NCBI RefSeq assembly: GCF_021698975.1 | Contig: NZ_SSXA01000003.1 | Span: 27,200-91,199, forward strand | Direction: 5' to 3' | DNA: 64,000 bases | From: Blastococcus sp. KM273128 | Lineage (GTDB): Bacteria > Actinomycetota > Actinomycetes > Mycobacteriales > Geodermatophilaceae | Shown here: one piece after another, positions 51,603 to 59,754 of the stretch | How positions within the stretch are numbered: the first letter of the stretch is position 1 | Layout: every line of letters starts with the position of its first letter | Translations under genes and position numbers: made by a program | Notes under the pieces: model-generated | What the model was told of the DNA's origin: nothing | Database searches by the model: none | Seen by the model: the letters and a program-made list of their open reading frames with translations, nothing else

Positions 51603-53447
51603 TCAGAACGCGGACTCGTCGACCTCCATGAGGGCGTTGTCGGTGGCCTCGACGATCGCCCGCTCGCCGGCGAGCTTCGGCAGCACCTGCGTGCAGAAGA
51701 AGCGGGTGGCGGCGAGCTTGCCCTCGTAGAAGTGGCGGTCCTTCTCGCCGACCTCGCCCGAGAGCGCGGCCAGGGCGACCTCGGACTGGCGGACCAGCAG
51801 CCAGGCGGTGATCAGGTCACCGGCGGCGAGCAGGAAGCGGGAGGTGTTCTGGCCGACCTTGTACAGGCTGGTCATGTCCTCCTGGGCCGCGGTGAGCTGG
51901 CCGAACATCGCCGTCAGCATGCCCTGCACGTCGGCGAGCGCGGTCGCCAGCAGCGCCCGCTCCTCCTTGAGCCGCCCGTTGCCCGCCTCGGCCTCGATCG
52001 TGGCCTGGATCTGCGACGCGAGCCAGGTCAGCGCGACGCCGCCGTCCTTGACGATCTTCCGGAAGAAGAAGTCCTGGCCCTGGATCGCCGTGGTGCCCTC
52101 GTAGAGGGTGTCGATCTTGGAGTCCCGGATGTACTGCTCGATCGGGTAGTCCTGCAGATAGCCCGAGCCGCCGAGGGTCTGCAGGGATTCCTGGGTCAGC
52201 AGCTGGGTGGCCCGCTCGGAGCCGAAGCCCTTCACGACCGGTAGCAGCAGGTCGTTGACCCGCTCGGCCAGCCGGGCCTCCTCGCTGTCGGCGGTGCCGG
52301 CGGCCTGCGCCTCGGTGACCTGGTCGCGGAAGCTCGCGGTGTACAGGTACAGGGCGCGCATGCCCTCGGCGTAGGACTTCTGCAGCATCAGCGAGCGGCG
52401 GACGTCGGGGTGGTGGGTGATGGTCACGCGCGGCGCGTCCTTGGACGTCGCGGTGAGGTCGGCGCCCTGGACCCGGTTCTTCGCGTAGTCCAGCGCCACC
52501 TGGTAGCCGGCCGAGAGGGTGGCGATCGCCTTGGTGCCGACGAACATGCGGGCGTACTCGATGATCTTGAACATCTGGGCGATGCCGTCGTGGATCTCGC
52601 CGACCAGCCAGCCCTGGGCCGGCACGGGCCCGTCGCCGAAGGTGACCTCGCAGGTCGTGGAGACCTTGAGGCCCATCTTCTTCTCGACGTTGGTGACGTA
52701 GGCGCCGTTGCGCTCGCCCAGCTCGCCGGTCTCCAGGTCGACGTGGAACTTGGGGACGACGAACAGCGACAGCCCCTTGGTGCCGGCCTTCGCGCCCTCG
52801 GGGCGGGCCAGGACCAGGTGGATGATGTTGTCGCTCAGGTCGTGCTCGGCGGAGGTGATGAAGCGCTTCACGCCGGTGATGTGCCAGGAGCCGTCCGCCT
52901 GCTGCACGGCCTTCGTCCGGCCGGCGCCCACGTCGGAGCCGGCGTCGGGCTCGGTGAGCACCATCGTGGCGCCCCAGCCCTTCTCGATCATCAGCCGGGC
53001 GAGCTTCTTCTGGTCCTCGGTGCCGAGGTCGAACAGCGTCTGGGCGAAGCCGGGGCCCGAGCCGTACATGAAGACGGCGGGGTTGGCGCCGAGCACCATC
53101 TCGTAGGCGGCCCAGGTCAGCGCCGCCGGGGCGCCGAAGCCGCCGAGCTCCTCGGAGAGGTCCAGCCGCCACCACTCGCCGTCGGTCAGCGCTGCGACCG
53201 ACTTCTTGAACGACTCGGGCAGGGTCACCGAGTTGGTCGCCGGGTCGAACACCGGCGGGTTGCGGTCCGCGTCGGCGAAGGAGGCGGCAATCGGCCCCTC
53301 CGACAGCTTCCGGATCTCGGCCAGCACACCGCGCGCCGTCTCGGCGTCCATCTGGGCGAACGGCCCGGTGCCGAGGCGGTCCTTGGTGTCGAGGAACTCG
53401 AACAGGTTGAACTCGAGGTCCCGCAGGTTGGCGGTGTAGTGCGTCAT
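51603..53447 (-). CDS. FadE-type acyl-CoA dehydrogenase (long form)
   Basis: 614 residues of the large acyl-CoA dehydrogenase class with an extra C-terminal domain. N-terminal extension [33 protein letters not shown] (FAD/substrate), [20 protein letters not shown], and [22 protein letters not shown] with the catalytic-region Glu are visible. First step of beta-oxidation of fatty acyl-CoA. ATG 53447. A 45-bp nested palindrome covers its promoter, indicating TetR/FadR-type repression, presumably relieved by acyl-CoA (inference). Confidence 0.94.
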   Translation of the reverse strand: MTHYTANLRDLEFNLFEFLDTKDRLGTGPFAQMDAETARGVLAEIRKLSEGPIAASFADADRNPPVFDPATNSVTLPESFKKSVAALTDGEWWRLDLSEELGGFGAPAALTWAAYEMVLGANPAVFMYGSGPGFAQTLFDLGTEDQKKLARLMIEKGWGATMVLTEPDAGSDVGAGRTKAVQQADGSWHITGVKRFITSAEHDLSDNIIHLVLARPEGAKAGTKGLSLFVVPKFHVDLETGELGERNGAYVTNVEKKMGLKVSTTCEVTFGDGPVPAQGWLVGEIHDGIAQMFKIIEYARMFVGTKAIATLSAGYQVALDYAKNRVQGADLTATSKDAPRVTITHHPDVRRSLMLQKSYAEGMRALYLYTASFRDQVTEAQAAGTADSEEARLAERVNDLLLPVVKGFGSERATQLLTQESLQTLGGSGYLQDYPIEQYIRDSKIDTLYEGTTAIQGQDFFFRKIVKDGGVALTWLASQIQATIEAEAGNGRLKEERALLATALADVQGMLTAMFGQLTAAQEDMTSLYKVGQNTSRFLLAAGDLITAWLLVRQSEVALAALSGEVGEKDRHFYEGKLAATRFFCTQVLPKLAGERAIVEATDNALMEVDESAF

Positions 53448-53486
53448 GGCGCTCTGGCTCCCGTGCTCCGTGCCGCCGTGCGGCCT

Positions 53487-53531
53487 GTTGCTACTCGCGA
53501 GTAACAGAAACTATTACTCGCGGGTAGCAAC
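53487..53531. promoter_or_regulatory. Nested palindromic operator upstream of fadE-type gene
   Basis: 18-bp arms 53487-53504 and 53514-53531 match as inverted repeats with one mismatch around a 9-nt centre. Each arm is itself a palindrome (TACTCGCGAGTA; TACTCGCGGGTA), so two dimer sites are arranged symmetrically around the -10 box. Confidence 0.88.
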
Positions 53532-53536
53532 GGCAA
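53508..53536 (-). promoter_or_regulatory. Putative fadE-type promoter
   Basis: On the minus strand: TTGCCG (53536-53531), 17-bp spacer, TAGTTT (53513-53508). The -10 box falls in the centre of the nested operator. Confidence 0.68.
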
Positions 53537-53584
53537 GCACCCTGCACGTGAACACCCGGGAGACGAAGGCCTGACCCGGACGGG

Positions 53585-53956
53585 TCAGCGCTTGCGGCGC
53601 CGCGCGCGCATCACCGCCCCGGCCAGCCACACCAGCAGCCCGCCCAGCGCCGCCGCCACCAGCAGCGCGACGACCAGCGGACCCTCGACGTCGGTGAAGA
53701 CGAGGCTGATCTGCACCGACTGGCCGTTGAAGACCACGAAGAGCACCAGCACGACGGTGACGAAGATCAGCAGCGCCAGTGCCAGCGAGCGGCCGATGGC
53801 GCGGCCCGTGTGCCGCTCCCGGGTCGGAGCCGGCTCTGCCGGGCGTTCCGCGGCGCGGTCGGGGCCGGCGGTGGGGTCACCCGAGGCCTGCGAGCCCAGG
53901 CCCACGCTCAGCGGGTCGCGCTGCGCGCCGGCCGGCTCCCGTCCCGGCGCGGTCAC
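53585..53956 (-). CDS. LapA-domain membrane protein
   Basis: 123 residues: a disordered Pro/Ala/Glu-rich N-terminus (about 1-50), then two transmembrane helices (SLALALLIFVTVVLVLFVVFNG and LVVALLVAAALGGLLVWLAG) with basic end RARRRKR. Matches the lipopolysaccharide assembly protein A domain found widely outside LPS producers; role here unknown. GTG 53956 overlaps the preceding small gene stop (GTGA). Confidence 0.82.
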   Translation of the reverse strand: MTAPGREPAGAQRDPLSVGLGSQASGDPTAGPDRAAERPAEPAPTRERHTGRAIGRSLALALLIFVTVVLVLFVVFNGQSVQISLVFTDVEGPLVVALLVAAALGGLLVWLAGAVMRARRRKR

Positions 53957-54123
53957 CGGGCGTCCGGTTCGGTGTCGGCGGGCGGGTAGGCCGGGCCGGC
54001 GATGCCGTCGGCCGGGCCCTCCGTGGCGCCCAGGGAGTCGCGGTCCTCGCCGGGCGCCTTCTGCGCGCCGAGCGGCTGGGCCTCGCGGTCGGATCCAGCG
54101 TTGTTCTCGTCCGGCATGGTCAT
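53953..54123 (-). CDS. Small acidic disordered protein, 56 aa
   Basis: MTMPDENNAGSDREAQPLGA followed by an Asp/Gly/Pro-rich tail ending ADTEPDAR; one Tyr only. ATG 54123 (or 54117). Coupled to the downstream LapA-domain gene through a GTGA overlap, so possibly a partner of that membrane protein. Another member of the window's hydrophilin-like set. Confidence 0.6.
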   Translation of the reverse strand: MTMPDENNAGSDREAQPLGAQKAPGEDRDSLGATEGPADGIAGPAYPPADTEPDAR

Positions 54124-54213
54124 GCGCAGTGATCTTCCCGCCGGCGCGGGCGGGGAAACGGGTGCCAGCCGGCCCCGGCCCCCGCCCCGGCGCGACATCG
54201 GCGATCCTCGCCG

Positions 54214-54639
54214 TCAGTCGGCCAGCGCCGGACCGGCCTCGTGGGCCGGGTGCCCGGCCGTGCGCTCCCGCTGCTTCATCCGGGCCTCGAACACGTGCCG
54301 GTCGCCGCCGGCGAGCTCGTCGCGAGCCCGGGCGTCGTAGTCGCGGAAGGTGCCCCAGTAGTTCTCGTCGAAGTCCTCGACCATCTGGAACGTCCACCGG
54401 TCGGCGATGACGTTGCGCCCCACCAGGTCCCGCTCGAGGTCGGCCGCGAGCGGGGCGGCGCCGGCGGCGCGGAACAGCTCGACGGACTCCTGCAGGAGCC
54501 GGTCGGCCTTGCCGGTCAGCTGGTGGAAGGCGTACAGGAAGCCCCGGGCCTGGTCGACGGTCTCCAGGGCCTCGGACAGCTTGCCGAGCGCCTCCACCGT
54601 CTGGTCGTCGAGGTCGGGGCGGGTGCGGTCGTCGGTCAC
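54214..54639 (-). CDS. Conserved hypothetical actinobacterial protein
   Basis: 141 residues, all-helical, acidic: TVEALGKLSEALETVDQARG, FLYAFHQLTGKADRLLQESVE, MVEDFDENYWGTFRDYDARAR. Reminiscent of conserved actinobacterial proteins of unknown function; no enzymatic motif. GTG 54639. Sits 15 nt downstream of the TetR gene on the same strand, so may be its co-transcribed partner. Confidence 0.78.
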   Translation of the reverse strand: MTDDRTRPDLDDQTVEALGKLSEALETVDQARGFLYAFHQLTGKADRLLQESVELFRAAGAAPLAADLERDLVGRNVIADRWTFQMVEDFDENYWGTFRDYDARARDELAGGDRHVFEARMKQRERTAGHPAHEAGPALAD

Positions 54640-54654
54640 CGGCCCATCCTGCGG

Positions 54655-55269
54655 TCAGGCGCGGGCGACCGCGATCTCGATGAGCCGCTCGGCCAGCTGC
54701 CTCCCGTGGGCGGCGGGGCCGTCGGGGCCCAGCAGCCCGCCCGAGAGGTACATACCGTCGATGATCAGGTGGATCTGCGCGGCCAGGTCCTCGCCGTTCC
54801 CGGGCACGATCTCGTCGGCCAGCCGCTCCAGGCGGGCGTGCAGCTCGAACTTGTAGTCGGCCGCGGCGCTGCGGGCGGGGTGCTGCGGGTCGTCGTACTC
54901 GCTGCTCACGTTGGTGAACGGGCAGCCGCGGAAGCCGGTGCGGGTGACGTCGCGCTCGACGGCGTCGACGACGGAGAGCAACGCCGCCCGCGGGTCGCCC
55001 TCGAGCCGCTCGAGCTCGGCGTCGATGAACGCCAGCACGGTGGCCGCCTTGCGGCTGAGGTAGGCCCCGACCAGGTCGTCCTTGCTCTTGAACAGCCGGT
55101 AGACCGTCATCTTGCCCAGGCCGGTCTCGCGGACCAGCTCGTCCATGCCCACGCTGCGAGAACTGCGGCCGGCGAAGAGCCGCTCTGCGGTGTCCAGCAC
55201 GATCGCCTGCCGCTCGGCGCGGCTGCGGCGAACCGGTGCCGTGGCGTCGTCGGCGCTGGACAGGGGCAT
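54655..55269 (-). CDS. TetR/AcrR-family regulator
   Basis: About 204 residues. HTH: RAERQAIVLDTAERLFAG and VGMDELVRETGLGKMTVYRLFKSKDDL; C-terminal domain contains GFRGCPFTNVSSEYDDPQHPAR, a TetR_C pattern seen in QacR/YcdC-like repressors with a Cys. Start ATG 55269; GTG 55281 is possible. Could in principle bind the fadE operator 1.1 kb away, but nothing in the sequence ties them. Confidence 0.88.
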   Translation of the reverse strand: MPLSSADDATAPVRRSRAERQAIVLDTAERLFAGRSSRSVGMDELVRETGLGKMTVYRLFKSKDDLVGAYLSRKAATVLAFIDAELERLEGDPRAALLSVVDAVERDVTRTGFRGCPFTNVSSEYDDPQHPARSAAADYKFELHARLERLADEIVPGNGEDLAAQIHLIIDGMYLSGGLLGPDGPAAHGRQLAERLIEIAVARA

Positions 55270-55431
55270 GGCGGCGGTCACGCCAGTGATCGTGCCCCAG
55301 GTCGTGACGGAGCAGTTCGCGGCACGCCGACCCTGGTCGCTGTGGGTGACGAGGGGCCCGGGGGTTCCGCGGGGCGCCGGGGAAAGGAGGTGAAGATGTG
55401 GCGACGCTGCGTGACGGCGGCGCCCCAGGGG

Positions 55432-55563
55432 TCAGGCCCGGCGGGTGCGGCGGGGGTTGGCGAGCAGCCGCGCGACGGCCCGCGCCGCCTCGGGGGAGGA
55501 GTCGCCGTGCGCGCCGTCCGTCGGCTCGTGGGTGTTCGGGGTGTGCTGCAGTCCGTCAGCCAT
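55432..55563 (-). CDS. Possible small protein, 43 aa
   Basis: MADGLQHTPNTHEPTDGAHG, then DSSPEAARAVARLLANPRRTRRA. Polar N-terminus, basic helical C-terminus. ATG 55563 lacks a strong ribosome-binding site, so this is tentative. The rest of 55270-55640 holds no recognisable gene. Confidence 0.45.
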   Translation of the reverse strand: MADGLQHTPNTHEPTDGAHGDSSPEAARAVARLLANPRRTRRA

Positions 55564-55640
55564 GCGCCGGGGCGTGCCCGGGCCCGCGCGGGCGGAAACC
55601 GACGGGCTCTGAGACGTCGGTCACCGCGGCCGCGTGCCGC

Positions 55641-55796
55641 TCAGGTGTCGGGGGTGTCCGCGCCACCGCCGGCCGCGTCGGTGCCGCCCTCGGCCGGCTC
55701 CTCCGGGTGCGGCGTGCGGCCACTGCCCGGCTGCTCGCCGGCGGGGTCGCCCTCGGCGCGCTCGGCGCTGCGGGGGGTGCGGTGGGCTTCGCTCAT
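55641..55796 (-). CDS. Small acidic disordered protein, 51 aa
   Basis: MSEAHRTPRSAERAEGDPAG then EQPGSGRTPHPEEPAEGGTD and a Gly/Asp/Thr tail; no aromatic residue at all. GAGGAGGA lies about 8 nt before ATG 55796. Composition is hydrophilin-like. Lies directly downstream of the ribokinase gene on the same strand. Confidence 0.68.
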   Translation of the reverse strand: MSEAHRTPRSAERAEGDPAGEQPGSGRTPHPEEPAEGGTDAAGGGADTPDT

Positions 55797-55863
55797 CGCG
55801 GGGTCCTCCTCCTCGGTGCGGTCGGGGAGCCTGTGCCCGGTCCGGCGACGGGGAAACCGGCGG

Positions 55864-56787
55864 TCAGCGCACCGGCGTGGCCGCGGGCACCCGCGGGAGC
55901 AGGCCGCGCACGGTTTCCTCGTCGGGCAGCGCGCCGCGCGCCCCGGCGCCGGCGGTGGAGGCCGCCGCTGCCGCGACCGCCTGCCGCACGGCGTCGGACA
56001 GGTCCGCGCCGGTGGCCAGCGCCTGCGCCAGCGCACCGCAGAAGCAGTCCCCGGCCCCGGTGGTGTCGACGGCGGTCACCGGCGGCGGCGCCTGCAGCAG
56101 GGCCGGCCCGTCCGCGGGCACGACCAGGGCGCCGCGCGGGCCCAGCGTGACCACGACGGCGCCCGACGTCACCCGGCGGGCCAGCCGCACGAGCTCGGCG
56201 GGCGTCCGGTCCCCGGGCTCGGCCCCCGCCAGGAGCACCAGCTCGTGCTCGTTGGGGACCAGCACGTCCACCCGCTCCAGCAGGGCGGCCGGCAGCGCGG
56301 CGGGTGGCGCCGGGGTGAGGACGACGGTGCCAGTCGCGGCCCGCGCCGCCGCCTCGACCGCCGGCAGCGGCACCTCCAGCTGCAGCAGCACCACCCGCGC
56401 CGAGCGCACCGACGGGACGTCGACGTCCTCGGGCGCGAGCTCGGCGTTGGCGCCGGGCACCACGACGATCAGGTTCTCGCCGGTGCCCGCCTCCACGGGG
56501 ATGGTCGCGGTGCCGGTGGGCGCGCCCGCGGTGCGCAGCACGCGGCTGACGTTGACCCGCGAGGAGGCCAGCGCGGCGAGCTGCCGGTCGCCGGCGGGGT
56601 CGTCCCCGACGCGGCCGACCATGTGCACGCCGCCGCCCAGGACGCCGGCCGCGGCTGCCTGGTTGGCGCCCTTCCCGCCCGGTGCCAGCCTGGAGCCGCG
56701 GGCCACGACGGTCTCGCCCCGGCCGGGCAGCCGGTCGACGGACACGAGGACGTCCTCGTTCAGGCTGCCGACGACGGTGACGGACAC
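55864..56787 (-). CDS. rbsK: Ribokinase (PfkB family)
   Basis: 307 residues. PfkB signature 1: RLAPGGKGANQAAAAGVLGG; signature 2: AVDTTGAGDCFCGALAQAL with the catalytic Asp; N-terminus VTVVGSLNEDVLVSVDRLPGRGET is ribokinase-like. Phosphorylates D-ribose (or a related sugar) with ATP. GTG 56787 follows GGAGG. No ribose transporter nearby. Confidence 0.9.
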   Translation of the reverse strand: MSVTVVGSLNEDVLVSVDRLPGRGETVVARGSRLAPGGKGANQAAAAGVLGGGVHMVGRVGDDPAGDRQLAALASSRVNVSRVLRTAGAPTGTATIPVEAGTGENLIVVVPGANAELAPEDVDVPSVRSARVVLLQLEVPLPAVEAAARAATGTVVLTPAPPAALPAALLERVDVLVPNEHELVLLAGAEPGDRTPAELVRLARRVTSGAVVVTLGPRGALVVPADGPALLQAPPPVTAVDTTGAGDCFCGALAQALATGADLSDAVRQAVAAAAASTAGAGARGALPDEETVRGLLPRVPAATPVR

Positions 56788-56891
56788 GGGGACCTCCGGG
56801 GACGGGACAGGGGTACCAGCAGTACCAGACGCCCCGTTTCCCACGACCGGCGCGGCGGTACCGGGGAGGCGACCGACCGAGCGGAGGAAGC

Positions 56892-57233
56892 ATGGCGAGC
56901 GAGGACCCCGACACGATCCGGCGGGAGTTCGGCGAGGCGGTGAACATGACCGCGGGCGAGCTGGAGAAGTGGCTGGAGACCGACGAGTCGCGCTCCGTCG
57001 GGCAGAAGGACGGCGACGGCGAGTCCACCGGTCACGCGTCGGGGCGGCGGATCGTCGAGCTGCTGCGCACGAAGAAGGCCGACCTGGACGACGACGACCT
57101 CGCCCACATGCGCAAGGTGCACGGCTACGTGGCCCGCCACCTCGCCCAGCGCCCGTCCGAGGAGGACGTCGAGACCTCCCGCTGGCGCTACAGCCTGATG
57201 AACTGGGGGCACGATCCGCTGAAGAAGGGCTAG
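56892..57233 (+). CDS. DUF3140 protein
   Basis: 113 residues: REFGEAVNMTAGELEKWLETDESRSVG-type start (shown as FGEAVNMTAGELEKWLETDE), then GRRIVELLRTKKADLDDDD, VHGYVARHLAQRP, and the C-terminal WRYSLMNWGHDPLKKG. These are DUF3140 hallmarks; such proteins often carry DNA-binding annotations, unproven. ATG 56892 with GGAGGA upstream. Ends 6 nt before the methyltransferase. Confidence 0.92.
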   Translation: MASEDPDTIRREFGEAVNMTAGELEKWLETDESRSVGQKDGDGESTGHASGRRIVELLRTKKADLDDDDLAHMRKVHGYVARHLAQRPSEEDVETSRWRYSLMNWGHDPLKKG

Positions 57234-57239
57234 GCCCCC

Positions 57240-57944
57240 GTGCGAGACACCGTCCTGCCGCGCAACGACCCCGCCCAGTACGACGACCTCGCCGACCAGT
57301 GGTGGCAGCCCGCAGGCGGTTTCGCCGCCCTGCACTGGCTGGCCGCCTCCCGCGCCGAGCACATCCCGCCCGCGGACGGGGACGCGCTGCTGGTCGACCT
57401 CGCCTGCGGTGGGGGGCTGATGGCCCCGCACGCGGCTCGGCTCGGGTACCGGCACGTCGGGGTCGACCTGGGTCTGGCGGGGCTGCGGACGGCGCGGGCG
57501 CACGGCGTGCTCCCGGTGCGCGGCTCGGTGCTCGCCGTCCCCCTGGCCGACGGCTGCGCCGACGTCGTCGTCGCCGGCGAGATCCTCGAGCACGTCGAGG
57601 ACGACGTCTCGGTGCTCGCCGAGTGCGCCCGCCTGCTGCGGCCCGGCGGCGTCCTGGTCGTCGACGCCCTGGCCGCCACCCGCATCGGCCGCTTCCTCAT
57701 GGTCACCGTGGCCGAGCGGCTGCCCGGCGGCCCGCCGCCGGGGATCCACGACCCGGCGCTCTTCGTCGACCGCGCGCGGTTGCTCGCCGCCGCCGACCGG
57801 CTGGGCCTCGAGCTCCGCCTGGTCGGGCTGCGCCCCTCCCTGCGCGACGCGATCGCGTGGCGGCTGGGCCGCCGCGGCTCGGTGCGGATGAAGCCGATCC
57901 GGTCGACGGCGGTCGTCTTCGCCGGTTACGGGCGCAAGCGGTGA
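57240..57944 (+). CDS. Class I SAM-dependent methyltransferase (UbiG-like)
   Basis: 234 residues. SAM motif I LLVDLACGGGLMAPHAARLG, acidic loop VGVDLGLAGLRTARA, motif post-I GEILEHVEDDVSVLAECARLLRPGG. N-terminal QYDDLADQWWQPAGGFAALHWL is typical of UbiG/3-demethylubiquinone O-methyltransferases. With the type III PKS 73 nt downstream it may methylate a polyketide or quinone phenol (inference). GTG 57240. Confidence 0.9.
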   Translation: MRDTVLPRNDPAQYDDLADQWWQPAGGFAALHWLAASRAEHIPPADGDALLVDLACGGGLMAPHAARLGYRHVGVDLGLAGLRTARAHGVLPVRGSVLAVPLADGCADVVVAGEILEHVEDDVSVLAECARLLRPGGVLVVDALAATRIGRFLMVTVAERLPGGPPPGIHDPALFVDRARLLAAADRLGLELRLVGLRPSLRDAIAWRLGRRGSVRMKPIRSTAVVFAGYGRKR

Positions 57945-58017
57945 CCGCGCGACGGGACGGGGGCGCACGTACCGTCGGCGGCATGATCCCGAGCAGGGCG
58001 GCCGTGGGGCCGCGGTC

Positions 58018-59046
58018 GTGACCGCCGCCGTCCTCACCGGGGCCGGCGCCGCGCTCCCCACCACGCTCGAGCAGGAAGCCGCCTGGGACGGGTTCTTCGC
58101 GGACCACTACGCGGGGGTGCGCGCCGCCCGCCGGATCTTCCTGGGTGCGGGCGTCGACCGCCGGCACGCGGTGGCCAACCCGATGGACGAGGACCTCAGC
58201 GGCTGGGGCACCGGCGCGCGGATGGCCCGGTACATCCAGGAGGCGCTGCCGCTGGGCAAGCAGGCCGTCGCCGGTGCCCTGGACTCCGCGGGCCTCGCCC
58301 CCGGCGACGTGGGGCTGTTCGCCGTCGCCACCTGCACCGGGTACGCGACCCCCGGGCTCGACATCCGGCTGGCCAGCGACCTGGGCATGCCCCCGGGGCT
58401 GCAGCGGCTGCTGGTCGGGCACATGGGGTGCTACGCCGCGATCCCCGGGCTCGCGGCCGTCGGCGACTTCGTGACCGCCCGGTCCCGGCCGGCGGTGCTG
58501 CTCTGCTGCGAGCTGACCAGCCTGCACGTGCAGCCGGCCCAGGCCGACCTCGAGCAGGTGGTCGCGCACGCGCTGTTCTCCGACGCCGCCGCGGCCGTGG
58601 TGGTCGAGCCCGGTGCCGGCCGCGGGCGCCGGCTGGCCGGGGTGGTGGCCCGCACCGACGCCTCGACCGCCGACCACATGACGTGGGACGTCACCGACCT
58701 CGGCTTCCGCATGGGGCTCTCCCCGCGGGTCCCCGACGTCCTGTCGCGGCACGTCGGGGACGTCGTCGACGAGCTGCTCTCCGGGGCCGGCCTGCGCCCC
58801 GAGGACGTGGCGGGCTGGGCCGTGCACCCCGGCGGCCCGCGCATCATCGACGTCGTCCGCGACGAGCTGGGGCTGCGCGAGGAGCAGGTCGGGGCGTCGC
58901 GCCGGGTGCTGGCCGAGCACGGCAACTGCTCGTCGGCGACGGTGCTGCTGGTGCTGCAGGAGCTCGCCGACGTCGACGGCCCGGTGGTGGCCATGGCGTT
59001 CGGCCCGGGGCTGACCCTGTACGCGGCGCTGCTGCTCCCGGCCTGA
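58018..59046 (+). CDS. Type III polyketide synthase
   Basis: 342 residues of the chalcone/stilbene synthase fold. Catalytic triad by motif and spacing: Cys138 in GHMGCYAAIPGL, His270 in VHPGGPRIIDVV, Asn303 in GNCSSATVL. TCTGYATPGLDIRLA and AFGPGLTLYAALL are also family landmarks. Iteratively extends an acyl-CoA starter with malonyl-CoA to give pyrones, resorcinols or quinone precursors. GTG 58018. Associated with the preceding methyltransferase. Confidence 0.92.
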   Translation: MTAAVLTGAGAALPTTLEQEAAWDGFFADHYAGVRAARRIFLGAGVDRRHAVANPMDEDLSGWGTGARMARYIQEALPLGKQAVAGALDSAGLAPGDVGLFAVATCTGYATPGLDIRLASDLGMPPGLQRLLVGHMGCYAAIPGLAAVGDFVTARSRPAVLLCCELTSLHVQPAQADLEQVVAHALFSDAAAAVVVEPGAGRGRRLAGVVARTDASTADHMTWDVTDLGFRMGLSPRVPDVLSRHVGDVVDELLSGAGLRPEDVAGWAVHPGGPRIIDVVRDELGLREEQVGASRRVLAEHGNCSSATVLLVLQELADVDGPVVAMAFGPGLTLYAALLLPA

Positions 59047-59112
59047 CCGCTGGGCAGCGGGCCCGGTGCGCCCTAGGCTGCTCTCCCGGGGGATCGTGGG
59101 AGGAGGCCGCCC

Positions 59113-59748
59113 GTGGGAGCGCCGCCACCGACCGTTCGGGTGTTCCTCGTCGACGACCACGAGGTGGTGCGCCGCGGCGTGGCCGACGTCCTCGAGGAGG
59201 ACCCGGCCGTCTCCGTGGTGGGGGAGGCCGGCTCCTGCGCCGAGGCCCTGGCCCGCGCGCCCGCCGTCCGCCCGGACGTCGCCGTCCTGGACATGCGGCT
59301 GCCCGACGGCGACGGCGCCTCGCTCTGCCGCGACCTGACCGCCCGCCTGCCGGGTGTGCGCTGCCTGGTGCTGACCAGCTACGCCGACCGGGCGGCCCGC
59401 GACGAGGCCGTCCGGGCCGGGGCGGTGGGGTTCGTGCTCAAGCAGGTGCGCGGCTCGGCACTGGTGCAGGCGGTGCGCACGGTGGCGGCCGGCGGCACCC
59501 TCCTCGAGACCGGCCCGCCGCCGCGCCCCCGGTCCGGGGGTGACCGGCTGGCGGTCCTGACCGACCAGGAGCGCACCGTCCTCGCGCTCATCGGGGAAGG
59601 GCTGACCAACCGCCAGATCGGGGAGCGGATGGGGCTGGCCGAGAAGACGGTGAAGAACTACACCAGCCACCTGCTGGCCAAGCTGGGGCTGGAACGGCGC
59701 ACCCAGGCGGCGATCCTCGCCACCGAGCTCCGCGACGGGCGCCGCTGA
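59113..59748 (+). CDS. NarL/LuxR-type response regulator
   Basis: 211 residues. Receiver domain with [18 protein letters not shown], phosphoacceptor Asp60 in [11 protein letters not shown] and Lys in GFVLKQV; C-terminal Lux[24 protein letters not shown] then [19 protein letters not shown]. Resembles DevR (DosR). GTG 59113. The cognate histidine kinase is probably the convergent gene ending 6 bp away. Confidence 0.93.
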   Translation: MGAPPPTVRVFLVDDHEVVRRGVADVLEEDPAVSVVGEAGSCAEALARAPAVRPDVAVLDMRLPDGDGASLCRDLTARLPGVRCLVLTSYADRAARDEAVRAGAVGFVLKQVRGSALVQAVRTVAAGGTLLETGPPPRPRSGGDRLAVLTDQERTVLALIGEGLTNRQIGERMGLAEKTVKNYTSHLLAKLGLERRTQAAILATELRDGRR

Positions 59749-59754
59749 CGCCGG

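Noticed and set aside
55385..55398. Near-perfect Shine-Dalgarno AAAGGAGGTGA followed by ATG on the plus strand
   Set aside because: The frame that follows is Arg/Gly/Pro-rich, has no family similarity and is the opposite strand of leftward genes. It may be a chance anti-SD match.
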